From Limnochorda sp. LNt (GTDB taxonomy: Bacteria > Bacillota > Limnochordia > Limnochordales > Geochordaceae): 64,000 nucleotides of DNA. The stretch spans positions 2,897,641 through 2,961,640 of the forward strand of contig NZ_CP141614.1 in NCBI RefSeq assembly GCF_035593265.1. Reading direction: 5' to 3'. The notes beneath the pieces were generated by a model that saw nothing but the letters and a program-made list of their open reading frames with translations, did no database searches and had not been told where the DNA came from. Below, piece by piece: positions 34,576-43,763 of this stretch; position 1 is the stretch's first letter; the number at the start of each line of letters is the position of its first letter. The position numbers and the translations under genes were made by a program.

Positions 34576-36298
34576 TGGCTCTCCCGCAAATGTGGTGAAC
34601 TGGAGCAACCTCAGATGCAGCAAAGGAGCCGGTGGCGTAGCAGGTCCAGTCCCGCTCGACCGTACATCATGCGCTTGATAGTCTTCAGCTTGTGGATCCA
34701 CCCTTCGGTGGGGCCATTGCTCCAGGGAAGGCGCCATGCCTCGTACACTGCTTGGAAGTCCTGTTCGAGGCGATGGGCGAAGCCCATCAAGGGACGAACC
34801 CTCTCCCGCTTGACTGTGTCGATCCATGCGGCCAGGGTGTCGGCGCGACGCTGGCGTGCCATCTGGGCGAACTCCTCAGCAAGGAGCCACACCTTGGCAA
34901 AGTGGGCGTCGGTTTCGGCCAGGGAGGTCAGGTAGGCCCGCTCGGCCTGAGAGCGGCGGTTCGGAGCCTGCCAGAACCATCGCCCCAGCTGCCGGGGGGT
35001 CACCGGGCGTATGGCGGGCGGTGCCTCCTCTGAACCGCCTGCCGACCGGCGCAGCGCGGTGACGACCGCGGCAACCTGGGAGCGGCCACCCAGGTAGCCC
35101 ATGGCCCGCAGTTCCCGATAGATCGCCCGCGCATTGCGACATCCCTGCTCCCATCGCTGGAGGATGTAGCTCCGGTAGGGATCGAGCTGGCTCGGGCGCC
35201 TGCGGCGGGGCCCTGTACCGGGTACCGTCGCGCTGGTCAGATAGCGCCGCACCGTCGCCCGGCTGAGGTGCAAGCGTCGGCTGATTTCCCGGATCCCGAG
35301 ACCCTGTGCGTGGAGCGTGCGAACCTGGTCGTAGCGCTCGCGCCGGCGCTGCTGGCGAGCGGCCTGCTCCAGGGCACGACGTCGAAGGGCGGCCTGAGGG
35401 GTCGCCGCCAGGGTCGACCCAGGCACCACCGGCGCGGCCGGCGGGGACGGTGCCGCCTCCATGGACGGCAGGCGGAGGGTCTGGAAGTAGCGCTCCAGCA
35501 CCTCGCCCAGGTTCTTGAGCAGGTGCCACCGGTCGGCCACCTGCACCGCATCCGGTGCGCCCTGCCGGATGCCTTGGGCATAACCCTCTGAGCGGTCGCG
35601 GACGACGATCTGGACGCCTGGATGGGCGCGTAGCCACGCCGCCAGGGTCTCGGGGGATCGGTCGGGGAGAAGGTCCACCGGCCGTCGGCGTTCCAGGTCG
35701 CATAGGATCGTGCCATAGCGGTGTCCTTTTCGCCAGGCCCAATCGTCGACCGCCAGCACCCGAACCGGCGGCACGGGAGGGAGCGGGATCCGCATCACGA
35801 GGCGCACCAGGGTATCCGGACTGACGGGGATCTCAAGGGCCCGAGCGATGCGGGAGGCGGCCTCGGCACTCATGGCCAGCGCCAACCTCGCCAAGAGACG
35901 CTCAAGTCGGGCGGTTCGCCGGGCATAGCGTCCCACCAAGTACGGGAATGGCTCCGTGAAGGTGACTCTGGGGCATGCGGGCTCCATGCAGAAGAAACGG
36001 CGCACCAGGAGCCGCAGTCGGACCGACCGGCTCCCCACCGGCGCGTCCAAGACGGTTCGCCACCGCCGCGAGTGAAGACGCCGGCTCCAGTGCCCGCACT
36101 CCGGGCATGCGGCGCGTCTCGCTCGACGCCCCACCACCAACACAAGGGCCTCATCGTCGACACAAGCAAGACGAATGGTATACTGGTCGACGGGTAGGAA
36201 CGGGTTTCGCACACTCCCTTCACCCCTTGCAGGAAGGCGTGTGCGTCTCTTTCCTACCCGCCTTCTTGTGGACCTTCACCACATTTGCGGGAGAGCCA
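34576..36298 (-). mobile_element. ISL3-family element, about 1.72 kb
   Basis: Perfect 24-bp inverted repeats beginning TGGCTCTCCCGCAAATGTGG lie at 34576-34599 and 36275-36298. The flanks (GGCTAAAG and GTTTATCA) do not match, so the 8-bp duplication usual for ISL3 is absent. One intact transposase gene. Confidence 0.92.
34611..36212 (-). CDS. ISL3-family transposase
   Basis: 533 residues. N-terminal zinc ribbon CPECGHWSRRLHSR with a partner FFCMEPACPR; the DDE domain starts at VRVLAVDDWAWRKGHRYGT (first Asp), then VIVVRDRSEGYAQG-type second Asp and DRWHLLKNL; a helix-turn-helix insertion is visible at RTLHAQGLGIREISRRLHLS; the late Glu lies in LPWSNGPTEGWIHKLKTIKR. All parts are in frame, so the enzyme may be active. 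Confidence 0.93.
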   Translation of the reverse strand: MRNPFLPVDQYTIRLACVDDEALVLVVGRRARRAACPECGHWSRRLHSRRWRTVLDAPVGSRSVRLRLLVRRFFCMEPACPRVTFTEPFPYLVGRYARRTARLERLLARLALAMSAEAASRIARALEIPVSPDTLVRLVMRIPLPPVPPVRVLAVDDWAWRKGHRYGTILCDLERRRPVDLLPDRSPETLAAWLRAHPGVQIVVRDRSEGYAQGIRQGAPDAVQVADRWHLLKNLGEVLERYFQTLRLPSMEAAPSPPAAPVVPGSTLAATPQAALRRRALEQAARQQRRRERYDQVRTLHAQGLGIREISRRLHLSRATVRRYLTSATVPGTGPRRRRPSQLDPYRSYILQRWEQGCRNARAIYRELRAMGYLGGRSQVAAVVTALRRSAGGSEEAPPAIRPVTPRQLGRWFWQAPNRRSQAERAYLTSLAETDAHFAKVWLLAEEFAQMARQRRADTLAAWIDTVKRERVRPLMGFAHRLEQDFQAVYEAWRLPWSNGPTEGWIHKLKTIKRMMYGRAGLDLLRHRLLCCI

Positions 36299-36328
36299 GT
36301 TTATCACCGGCTCCAACAGGGCAAGCAG

Positions 36329-37189
36329 TCACCCTTTAACGCTCCCAGCGGTGAATCCGGCCACCAGATGCCGCTGAATTACCATGAACATTGCGACAAT
36401 CGGGAGCGTCATGAGTACACCCGCGGCCATCAGCATGCCCCACGAGAGGACAGCTGTTCGAGTCATCAGCCCGGTGACCACGCCGAGCGTCAGGGTCTTC
36501 TTCGTGTCGGAAGAGATCAACACGAGGGAGTACAGGTAATCATTCCACGCTACGATGAAGAGAAAGACGAACGTAGCAATGACCCCCGGCGTTGCCAGGG
36601 GCATGACAATCTTCCGCAGCCCCTGCGCCCGGCTTGCTCCATCCACCCATGCAGCCTCCTCGAGTTCAAGCGGAATCGAGGCGAAATACGATCGGAGCAG
36701 CCAGAGCGCGTAGGGTAGCGAGAAGGTGACCTGGAGGACACCCACCGAGAAGAGGGAGTCCAACATTCCAAGACTTCGGAACATCCCATGCAGGGAAATG
36801 ACAAGCAGGATTCTGGGTAGCATGTATGCAACCAGGCCCACTGCAGGGAAGAGGCGATACAGCCAGAATCGGAATCGGGTAGCTGCGTAGGCGGCAGGAG
36901 CAGCCAATATCATGGAGGCGAAAGAAGCGCCGAAGGCCACCATCAGGGTGTTGAGGTAGTACCGCCCGAATCGAGTGGTGGTGAGGAGTAAACGGTAGTT
37001 CTCAGTGTTGGCCAAGTTTCGAGGGAGAAGGTCTGGTGGAACTTCGTACAGCTCTTCTGCGGTCTTGAAAGAACACGACAACATCCACAGGAGGGGGAAT
37101 AGCACCCACGCGAGCAACGCGAGGAGTATAACGAGAACGGCCAATCGAACTGTTGCGTTGGCTGCCAGTCGCTTCGCAGTGGTAAGCAT
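36329..37189 (-). CDS. carbohydrate ABC transporter permease (MalG-type)
   Basis: 286 residues with six membrane segments. The cytoplasmic EAA loop is LELEEAAWVDGASRAQGLRK followed by IVMPLATPGVIAT. N-terminus LAVLVILLALLAWVLFPLLW and the sugar-permease pattern SFKTAEELYEVPPDLLPRN identify the MalG/CUT1 type. The ATG shares one base with the stop of the MalF-type gene (TAATG), so the two are coupled. Cargo is unknown but context (dehydratase and aldolase operon nearby) suggests a sugar acid or oligosaccharide. No ATPase gene is adjacent; a shared MsmK-like ATPase is usual. Confidence 0.93.
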   Translation of the reverse strand: MLTTAKRLAANATVRLAVLVILLALLAWVLFPLLWMLSCSFKTAEELYEVPPDLLPRNLANTENYRLLLTTTRFGRYYLNTLMVAFGASFASMILAAPAAYAATRFRFWLYRLFPAVGLVAYMLPRILLVISLHGMFRSLGMLDSLFSVGVLQVTFSLPYALWLLRSYFASIPLELEEAAWVDGASRAQGLRKIVMPLATPGVIATFVFLFIVAWNDYLYSLVLISSDTKKTLTLGVVTGLMTRTAVLSWGMLMAAGVLMTLPIVAMFMVIQRHLVAGFTAGSVKG

Positions 37190-38127
37190 TACTGGAACCT
37201 TCTCTCAACCCACTGGTAAAAGAGCACCATGACAGCAGCGAAAGACCCTAACATAAGAAGCATCAGAACGCCAGTTGCAGCGGCTGTGCCAATGTCGTAG
37301 TAGCTGTATGCTTGTTGATACGAAAGGAGAGGCAAGGTCGTGGTGGAACCCAATGGCCCGCCCTTGGTAATCAAGTAAATGAGGTCAAACTCATTGTAGT
37401 TCCAGATGGCCCTGACCAGGAGAACCATAACGACTACCGGAGCGATGGAAGGCAGTGTAATGGAGGTGAATTCCCGCCACTTACTTGCGCCGTCCACCCG
37501 TGCCGCCTCATAGAGCTCTTGGGGGATGGTTTGCAGCCCTGCCAGAATGGAGATAAAACAGAAAGGGAAGAACTTCCATATACCGACGATTGCAACGCCT
37601 GCCATCGCCGTCTCGGGTCTGGAAAACCAGGACACCGGTTCTTGAATTAGGCCGGCTGCTAGCAGAAGGTGATTGGCGACCCCGAATATGTCGTTGAACA
37701 TGAACATCCAGACCATCGCGACGATGACCTTTGGGAGCATGTACGGAAAGAGGATCGCCCCGCGCACCGCGTCGCGCCCCGGAAACGTTGCGTTTGCTAT
37801 CAACGCGGCCACCAAGCCCAGCGCTGCCTCAGCAACGGTGGTTGACCCAGTCCATACGGCGGTGTTGCGCAGGGCCTCCCAGAAAGTGGAATCTTGGAAC
37901 AGGACTCTATAGTTTTCCGAAGTCGCAGGACCAATGCTGAAGAGGGTCGCAGACCGGAAGCTCAACCATATGACGCGGACCAACGGATAGGCGACAACGG
38001 CCGCCATCGCCACCATGGCAGGCAGCACGAACGGAGCCCCTGGAGCCATGTCCCGCCAGGGGAGATACTGTGTCAACTGTTGTCGGAGCGTCCCTGAGCG
38101 AAGTCTTCGAGAAAGTGCGGTTTGCAT
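37189..38127 (-). CDS. carbohydrate ABC transporter permease (MalF-type)
   Basis: 312 residues from ATG 38127, which follows a G-rich site. Six membrane helices, with APFVLPAMVAMAAVVAYPLV at helix 1 and the EAA loop ELYEAARVDGASKWREFTSI then TLPSIAPVVVMVLL. It partners the MalG-type protein. A longer frame to 38256 overlaps the binding-protein gene and is not supported. The second gene of a binding protein-MalF-MalG operon. Confidence 0.92.
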   Translation of the reverse strand: MQTALSRRLRSGTLRQQLTQYLPWRDMAPGAPFVLPAMVAMAAVVAYPLVRVIWLSFRSATLFSIGPATSENYRVLFQDSTFWEALRNTAVWTGSTTVAEAALGLVAALIANATFPGRDAVRGAILFPYMLPKVIVAMVWMFMFNDIFGVANHLLLAAGLIQEPVSWFSRPETAMAGVAIVGIWKFFPFCFISILAGLQTIPQELYEAARVDGASKWREFTSITLPSIAPVVVMVLLVRAIWNYNEFDLIYLITKGGPLGSTTTLPLLSYQQAYSYYDIGTAAATGVLMLLMLGSFAAVMVLFYQWVERRFQ

Positions 38128-38192
38128 GCAACGCCCCCCAAGGGAGTAAGGTGAGCGGGGCCGGTGTCGACGGGCCCCGCTCAAACGCACGC

Positions 38193-39572
38193 TTACCATT
38201 TCGGCGCGAGCCGGTCGACGCGCTCCTTGACCCGGAGGAGTTCCCTGTGCCCCCAACGCACGGCTTCACTGGCCGGGACGTTGCGAAGGATATGCATTTG
38301 AAGCACCTGCGGGAGGATCACCTCCTGTCGTGTTGCGGTGGCATACGGATTCGTGATGAGGAAGGTCTCCCTGCGATTCCCCGCGCTGTCGAAGATCCCG
38401 GCCGCGCCGAGCGGGATGGCGGCTTCGACTGCGGCAAACAAGACGCTCGCGATGTCGGGGTGCTGTTGTAGGAGAGGGTGGCTTCGGAGGCGATCGTCGT
38501 GAGCGAGGCTCCGGAGCGGTGGCAGGTTATGCCCGGGTACAGTGTTGACAAACCGAATCGCGCGGTCGCCTGTGACAAGAAACTCGAGGAAGGCTTTTGC
38601 TTCCTCGGGATGCTTAGTCGATGAGAAGACCACGTAGCTGTTCCAATTGACGTAGCTCGTTTGAAGCACGGGACCCGCTGGTAATGGCATAGCGCCGGTG
38701 GACTCGAGCAGCCGCGGATTATTCGCTGCGAGGTGCGATAGCATTCTTCCAGGGTACAGTGCACTGGCAATTCTGGTAGAGGCAAACCCGTCCAGCGTCT
38801 CGTAGAAGCTGTATGAGGCGATGCCTGGCGGCGAGTAGGCGGCAAGGCGGCCGAGGAACTCCAGGGCTCGCACTGACCGCGGGTGGTCGTACACCACGCG
38901 ATAGTCGGCGTCGAAAGTCTGCCACCCCGAGGCCCAAAGAATCTCCTGCATGACGTCGTCGGTCTTGCCCGTGAGTGATGCCGGGACAGCCGTTCCGTAG
39001 ATGTCGATGCGTCCGTCCCCGTTCGTATCAAGGGTCAGGCGCCTGGCGTAGTCGAGCCACTCGTCCCAGTTGCGTGGCAGGACTACCCCGTGTTGTTTCG
39101 CCAGATCCTTCCTTACCCACAAAACATCGCTATCTCCCGCATAAGGCAGAGCATAAATGTGGCCATCGACGTCGATCAGAGCGCCGGGGTAGAAGTCTTG
39201 CCTGCCGACGCGGGAGACAATGTCGTCGAGCGCCAGCAGCTTGCCCTGGCGCGCGTAGCCCACGATCTCGTCCACATTGACCTGTGCCACATCCGGGGCC
39301 ACCCCGGAGGCGACCTGGGTGGCCAGGATCAGGACACGATCCGCGAAAGTGGCTGTCTCCAAGAGTACCACAGTGTCAGGATGGGCCTTCTGAAACTCGG
39401 CTATCACCTGGTAGTAAACTTCCAGAGAGGGTGGATCTGTTTCGGTGGTAAGGAAGCGAAGGACCTTCGGCTGCTCTGCCGAGACTCCTACAGTTGCCGC
39501 GCACAGCGCAATTGCCGCAACCATGATTGGCACCAGGACACGATTCAGTGTGCCAACCGAGTAACCCACCAT
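38193..39572 (-). CDS. extracellular sugar-binding protein of ABC transporter
   Basis: 459 residues with a signal peptide (RVLVPIMVAAIALCAATVGV). The SBP_bac_1 fold is evident: VYYQVIAEFQKAHPDTVVLL, VASGVAPDVAQVNVDEIVGY and YALPYAGDSDVLWVRKDLAK, later HPEEAKAFLEFLVTGDRA. ATG 39572 has a strong AAGGAGGT site 6 nt upstream. It is the first gene of the minus-strand operon. Its promoter must lie in the short space before the IS110 element that has inserted upstream, so expression may have changed. Confidence 0.93.
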   Translation of the reverse strand: MVGYSVGTLNRVLVPIMVAAIALCAATVGVSAEQPKVLRFLTTETDPPSLEVYYQVIAEFQKAHPDTVVLLETATFADRVLILATQVASGVAPDVAQVNVDEIVGYARQGKLLALDDIVSRVGRQDFYPGALIDVDGHIYALPYAGDSDVLWVRKDLAKQHGVVLPRNWDEWLDYARRLTLDTNGDGRIDIYGTAVPASLTGKTDDVMQEILWASGWQTFDADYRVVYDHPRSVRALEFLGRLAAYSPPGIASYSFYETLDGFASTRIASALYPGRMLSHLAANNPRLLESTGAMPLPAGPVLQTSYVNWNSYVVFSSTKHPEEAKAFLEFLVTGDRAIRFVNTVPGHNLPPLRSLAHDDRLRSHPLLQQHPDIASVLFAAVEAAIPLGAAGIFDSAGNRRETFLITNPYATATRQEVILPQVLQMHILRNVPASEAVRWGHRELLRVKERVDRLAPKW

Positions 39573-39699
39573 GCGCTTACCTCCTTGTATCTTTCTTCCC
39601 GTCAGGGAGCCCCGCGACCACTACTACAGGTTCCGGATCCCTCCCGCGATCCGGACCGTGACGTCCGGGCGCGTGCCCCCTGTGGATAACCTTGTGGAC

Positions 39700-39985
39700 A
39701 ACTCAGCATGTTTTCGGGGCCTCCCAGTCGAAGCCTGGCGCAAGCCAGGTTTTGGGGCGGTGCTGTGCCTCCTTGCGGCTGATGACCGCTTCGAGAGACT
39801 GCACGCCCCACGCCGAGCGGAAGACCGCTGACCCGTACGCTGCCTCTCCCTCGGCCCGGCCGGAAGCAGCAGTCCGGAACCTCCCCGGGCCCCGGGAGCA
39901 AGGCTGATGCTGGCAAGGCTGCGGCTTGACGCCCGGGCGACGGGGGCCCCAAACCTTGGCCACCTTCCCTCGAAAGGAGGTCTTG
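39700..39985 (+). ncRNA. candidate bridge RNA region of the IS110 element at 39991
   Basis: About 300 bp of noncoding DNA precede the IS110 transposase. It contains compact hairpins, for example CCTGGC-GCAA-GCCAGG near 39735. IS110-group elements encode a structured guide (bridge) RNA in this left-end noncoding region; the position and structure fit, but no guide-target pairing could be demonstrated. Limits are approximate. Confidence 0.35.
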
Positions 39986-39990
39986 CGTCC

Positions 39991-41235
39991 ATGGCCCACC
40001 TGCTGTGCGTCGGCGTCGATGTGGCCCTCAAGCAAAACCGGGCCCGTTTCCTCGACGACACCGAGACCGACCGCGGCCGCCTGGCCTTTCCCAACGACGC
40101 TGGCGGCGCCGTCAGTCTGGTGGCTCAGACCTGCCGGCTGCTCACGCGCCACCAGATTCCCCGGGTCCGCTTCGGCCTGGAGGCCACGAGCTTCTACGGC
40201 TGGCATCTGGCCCTCTACCTCACCAAAGCGCCGGAGCTGGAACCCTTCGCTCCCGAGGTCTACCTCTTCAATGCCCGCACCATCGACGCGTACAAGAAGA
40301 CCTACCCCGACCTACCCAAGACCGACTGGGTCGACGCCTACGTGCTGGCCGACCGGGTTCGCATCGGACGGCTGCCGCGGCCGTTCGCTTACGACGACCG
40401 GTATCTCCCCCTGCAGCGCCTGACCCGGCACCGCTACTTTCTCGTCAAGCAGCTCGTGCGCCACAAGAACTACTTTCTGGGCTACCTCTTCCTCAAATGT
40501 AGCCGCCTGGTGCAGGCCTGCCCCATCTCCGACCCCCTGGGAGCCGCCGGCCGGGAGCTGGTCCTCGCTTACCCCTCGGCCGAAGACCTGGCCGCCGCTT
40601 CCCTGGACGAGCTGGCCCGGTTTCTCGTGGACAAGAGCCGCAACAAGTTCTACAACCCCTACGACGTCGCCAAAGCCCTCCAAGCGGCCGCCAAACACTC
40701 CTACCGCCTGCCCGAACGCTTACAGGACCCGGTCAACCGCATCCTGGCCTCCACGCTCCAGATCATCCGGGACCTGGAGCGGGAGATCCGGCAGACCTCC
40801 CGGGCCATCGAGCGGGAGATGCATGGCGTCCCCTGCCCGCTGCTCTCCATCCCGGGCATCGGGCCGGTCTTTGGGGCTGGCATCCTGGCCGAGATCGGGG
40901 ACGTGTTCAACTTCCCCGACGACGACGCCCTGGCCAAGTTCGCCGGGCTCACCTGGCGAGAACATGCCTCGGGCGAGTTCGAAGGCGAAGACAAGCCGCT
41001 GAGCCGTACGGGTAACCCCTACTTGCGCTACTACCTGGTCGAGGCGGCCAACAGCGTGCGGAGGTACGCGCCCGAATACCAAGCCTACTACGAGCGCAAG
41101 TTCCGGGAAGCGACCCGGCATCATCACAAGCGCGCGCTGGTGCTCACCGCGCGGAAACTGGTCCGGCTCGTCTATGCCCTGCTGCGCACCGGACGAGCCT
41201 ATACCGGGACCCGGAAGGAGGCCTGCCCGGCCTGA
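39991..41235 (+). CDS. IS110-family DEDD transposase (second lineage)
   Basis: 414 residues from ATG 39991 (AAAGGAGG upstream). The RuvC-like DEDD site is readable: GVDVALKQNRARFLDD (Asp), FGLEATSFYGWHLALYL (Glu) and KTDWVDAYVLADRVRIG (Asp, Asp). The C-terminal domain has LLSIPGIGPVFGAGILAEIG and YLVEAANSVRRYAPEY. It belongs to a different subgroup from X/Y/Z. Intact frame. The element separates the ABC-transporter operon (left) from the dehydratase operon (right), which may once have been divergent neighbours. Element ends not determined. Confidence 0.9.
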   Translation: MAHLLCVGVDVALKQNRARFLDDTETDRGRLAFPNDAGGAVSLVAQTCRLLTRHQIPRVRFGLEATSFYGWHLALYLTKAPELEPFAPEVYLFNARTIDAYKKTYPDLPKTDWVDAYVLADRVRIGRLPRPFAYDDRYLPLQRLTRHRYFLVKQLVRHKNYFLGYLFLKCSRLVQACPISDPLGAAGRELVLAYPSAEDLAAASLDELARFLVDKSRNKFYNPYDVAKALQAAAKHSYRLPERLQDPVNRILASTLQIIRDLEREIRQTSRAIEREMHGVPCPLLSIPGIGPVFGAGILAEIGDVFNFPDDDALAKFAGLTWREHASGEFEGEDKPLSRTGNPYLRYYLVEAANSVRRYAPEYQAYYERKFREATRHHHKRALVLTARKLVRLVYALLRTGRAYTGTRKEACPA

Positions 41236-41814
41236 AAGGGGCTCACCGGCCGCCCCGACAGCGTTCTCCGGCCGGCCACAAGCCCGAGGTATCAAACGCC
41301 CCCGACCCGTGAAGCCACCTGGGGGGCCACGGACGCTATTCTCGTGTCAAGGTACCCCGAACACCTATTCCCGCTTGACACTCACACCGTACGTCCTCGC
41401 ATCTGGCAGAGACTTCCTTGTCACCGAGCCAAACCAACTGCACCGCACCACCTGGTCAGCAGCACTCGGACATCGGTTTCTTAGGACCCCCCTCTCGGAG
41501 AGGTTTCTCATATGAAACTCCAGGCTCCAACCGGGTACAGCGTATCGTCCAGCGGCCCCCTTGTCAAGTACCCGTTCCTCCTTCTGGGACTGACGTTTCG
41601 GTGCCCTTGACACGGATTGCCAAACGCTGTACATTTGCCGTCGGGGGAAACCGAAGTACCAAATCCGAACTGGGGAGCGCAGCGGAGGCATGGGTGTCGC
41701 AAGCCGTGCCCGGATGTGGTGCTCGGGAAGGGCCCTCTGAGGCCTGCTCCCTCTCGCGATCGCAGGTGGTACATGAGCAGGGCTCGCGTGAGTTAGGTAG
41801 TCGGGGGTGAGGGG
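41236..41814. other. intergenic region before the dehydratase operon
   Basis: About 580 bp, less GC-rich than average, with no convincing gene. It holds the right end of the IS110 element and the promoter at 41607. A second TTGACA is at about 41377 without a matching -10 box. An IclR binding site is expected here but I could not single one out. Confidence 0.5.
41607..41635 (+). promoter_or_regulatory. sigma-A promoter of the dehydratase-rraA-iclR operon
   Basis: TTGACA at 41607-41612, an exact 17-bp spacer and TACATT at 41630-41635. It would give a leader of about 170 nt before the start codon at 41815. This leaves room for control by the IclR-type regulator encoded third in the operon. Confidence 0.65.
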
Positions 41815-43005
41815 ATGAAGATCGTCGACTTGCGTGCACGTACCGTTGCGATTCCGTTGAGTGCTCAGCTGCGCCACAATACCGGGGTACACCCAGGGTA
41901 CTTCGTGCGCACGATTCTTGAGTTGGTTACAGATGAAGGTGTGGTCGGCCTCGGGGAAGTCGGCGGGGGCGACCAACAACTCGCCCTTTTGCGTCTCAAG
42001 CCTCGCATTCTGGGATTGGACCCGTTCCATCTCGAGGTCATCAAGCGGAAGGTGTTACGCAGCATCTATTATATCTCCAACGCACGGCTGTATGGCGCCA
42101 TCGAGATGGCCTGCCTCGACATCCAGGGCAAGGTGCTCGGGCGACCTATCAGCGATCTTCTGGGCGGAAGGGTACGGGACCGGATTCCCATGATCGCATA
42201 CCTATTCTGGCGCTACGATCGGCCAGGTGGCGGCGACGACCAGCGTGCGGAGGACCTGGCTGATTTCTGTGAAGAGCTTCACGGGACCTTGGGAATCAAG
42301 GCCATGAAGTTGAAAGCAGGTGTCATGGATCCTGACGAGGAGGCTCGCGTGCTCGAGCTTTGCCGCGAGCGACTCGGGCCCCGCTTTGGCTTGCGCATCG
42401 ATCCTAACGGGGTATGGTCGGTGCCGACTGCCGTGCGGATCGGCCGCCGCCTCGAGTCGATCGGGTTGGAGTACTACGAGGATCCGGCATGGGGGCTTGA
42501 GGGTAACGCGGCCGTACGAAGACAGGTACGTATCCCTATCGCTACAAACATGTATCCGAACCGATTCGACGATCTCGGGCCGGCAGTGCGCATGGGTGCG
42601 GTCGACATCATTCTGGCCGACCTGCACTACTGGGAAGGACCTCGAGGGGTCAAAGATCTGGTCGCGGTCTGCAGGACCTTCCAGCTCGGCGTCGCAATGC
42701 ATTCGGGTAGCGAGTTTGGCGTCGAGCTCGCGGCAATGCTCCACACAGCGGCCACCATTCCAGAAATGACCTTCGCGGTGGACGCCCATTATCATTATCT
42801 GACCGACGATATCATCGCGGGAGGCCCTTTCCGCTATGAAGACGGTTGCATCAGGGTACCCACAGGGCCCGGGCTCGGGGTGGAGCTGGACGAAGAGAAG
42901 ATGCGCTACTACCAGCAATTCTACGAGGAGAAAGGTGACTACTACGCCCGGTTCCATCAAGACCCACGGCGCCCGGAGTGGTACCCGATGATCGGAGCCT
43001 GGTAA
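41815..43005 (+). CDS. enolase-superfamily (mandelate racemase/glucarate dehydratase-like) enzyme
   Basis: 396 residues. The capping domain starts MKIVDLRARTVAIPL; the barrel shows the K-x-K base motif in KAMKLKAGV (about 162-170), metal ligands in LRIDPNGVW and YYEDPAWGL, a third ligand region ATNMYP, and the opposite-face His in VAMHSGSEFGVELAAMLH. This pattern fits glucarate/altronate-type acid sugar dehydratases better than mandelate racemase. ATG 41815 follows GGGGTGAGGGG. The product would be a keto-deoxy sugar acid, which the RraA-like protein encoded next could cleave. Exact substrate unknown. Confidence 0.85.
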   Translation: MKIVDLRARTVAIPLSAQLRHNTGVHPGYFVRTILELVTDEGVVGLGEVGGGDQQLALLRLKPRILGLDPFHLEVIKRKVLRSIYYISNARLYGAIEMACLDIQGKVLGRPISDLLGGRVRDRIPMIAYLFWRYDRPGGGDDQRAEDLADFCEELHGTLGIKAMKLKAGVMDPDEEARVLELCRERLGPRFGLRIDPNGVWSVPTAVRIGRRLESIGLEYYEDPAWGLEGNAAVRRQVRIPIATNMYPNRFDDLGPAVRMGAVDIILADLHYWEGPRGVKDLVAVCRTFQLGVAMHSGSEFGVELAAMLHTAATIPEMTFAVDAHYHYLTDDIIAGGPFRYEDGCIRVPTGPGLGVELDEEKMRYYQQFYEEKGDYYARFHQDPRRPEWYPMIGAW

Positions 43006-43037
43006 CAACCTGAAGGAGGAACAAGGAGGAACGCAGT

Positions 43038-43760
43038 ATGGGCGACGTGCGCATGAACCTGGAGAAACTGCAGGCGTTGCGCGAACAGCTTCCGGACGTG
43101 CATTTCCCTATACCCGAGGAAGAGTTGCTGGCACGGTACGAGGCGCTCTACACGGGCGCGGTGAGCGATGTCTTGCGGGAACTGGCATTGACGGACCAGG
43201 CCCTTCCTCCCAGTATCCATCCCCTTCGCGACGAAATGAAGGTGGCCGGTTTCGCGTTCACGATCCGGAGCGTAGTAGACCCGACCCTAAAAGGGGAGAT
43301 GGAGACTCGGGTGGAGATGCTTGAGCACATTCGACCCAACACAGTCTGCGTATGGAACGCGAACGGCGATGATGACGCCGCCCACTGGGGTGAAGTAATG
43401 ACGGCCACCGCCAAAAAGCGGGGCTGCAAAGGTGCCGTGGTCGACGGAGGGCTCCGTGATACTGCGCAGGTGCTGGCACAGAACTTCCCGGTATGGTATC
43501 GCTACCGCTCGCCCAATGGCACGCTCTCACGATGCAAGATTACCGGCTACCAGGTCCCTGTCAAGATAGGCAAGGTGATCGTTCGTCCCGGGGATCTCAT
43601 CTTTGGGGATATCGACGGAGTCGTCGTGGTACCCCGAGAGCTCGCGTACGATGTGCTGCTGAGGGCCGAGGAGATCAAGGCAGGCGAGCGCATCATCCGC
43701 GAGTGGGTCAGCCAGGGGATGTCGACGTCCGATATCGCTAAGAGGGGCGGCTACTTCTGA
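43038..43760 (+). CDS. RraA-like (HMG/oxaloacetate) aldolase-type protein
   Basis: 240 residues of the RraA / 4-hydroxy-4-methyl-2-oxoglutarate aldolase family: GAVSDVLREL near the N-terminus, GFAFTIRSV, WGEVMTATAKKRGCKGAVVD then GGLRDTAQV (the G-G-x-R-D motif with the pyruvate-binding Arg and metal-binding Asp), and PGDLIFGDIDGVVVVPRELA. Members with this motif are Mg-dependent class II pyruvate aldolases or decarboxylases. AAGGAGG precedes ATG 43038, 32 bp after the dehydratase. Its role here is probably cleavage of the dehydrated sugar acid. Confidence 0.86.
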   Translation: MGDVRMNLEKLQALREQLPDVHFPIPEEELLARYEALYTGAVSDVLRELALTDQALPPSIHPLRDEMKVAGFAFTIRSVVDPTLKGEMETRVEMLEHIRPNTVCVWNANGDDDAAHWGEVMTATAKKRGCKGAVVDGGLRDTAQVLAQNFPVWYRYRSPNGTLSRCKITGYQVPVKIGKVIVRPGDLIFGDIDGVVVVPRELAYDVLLRAEEIKAGERIIREWVSQGMSTSDIAKRGGYF

Positions 43761-43763
43761 GCC

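Noticed and set aside
38128..38256. Longer MalF-type permease start at 38256
   Set aside because: It would overlap the binding-protein gene by 64 bp with Arg-rich sequence; ATG 38127 gives the usual MalF N-terminus.
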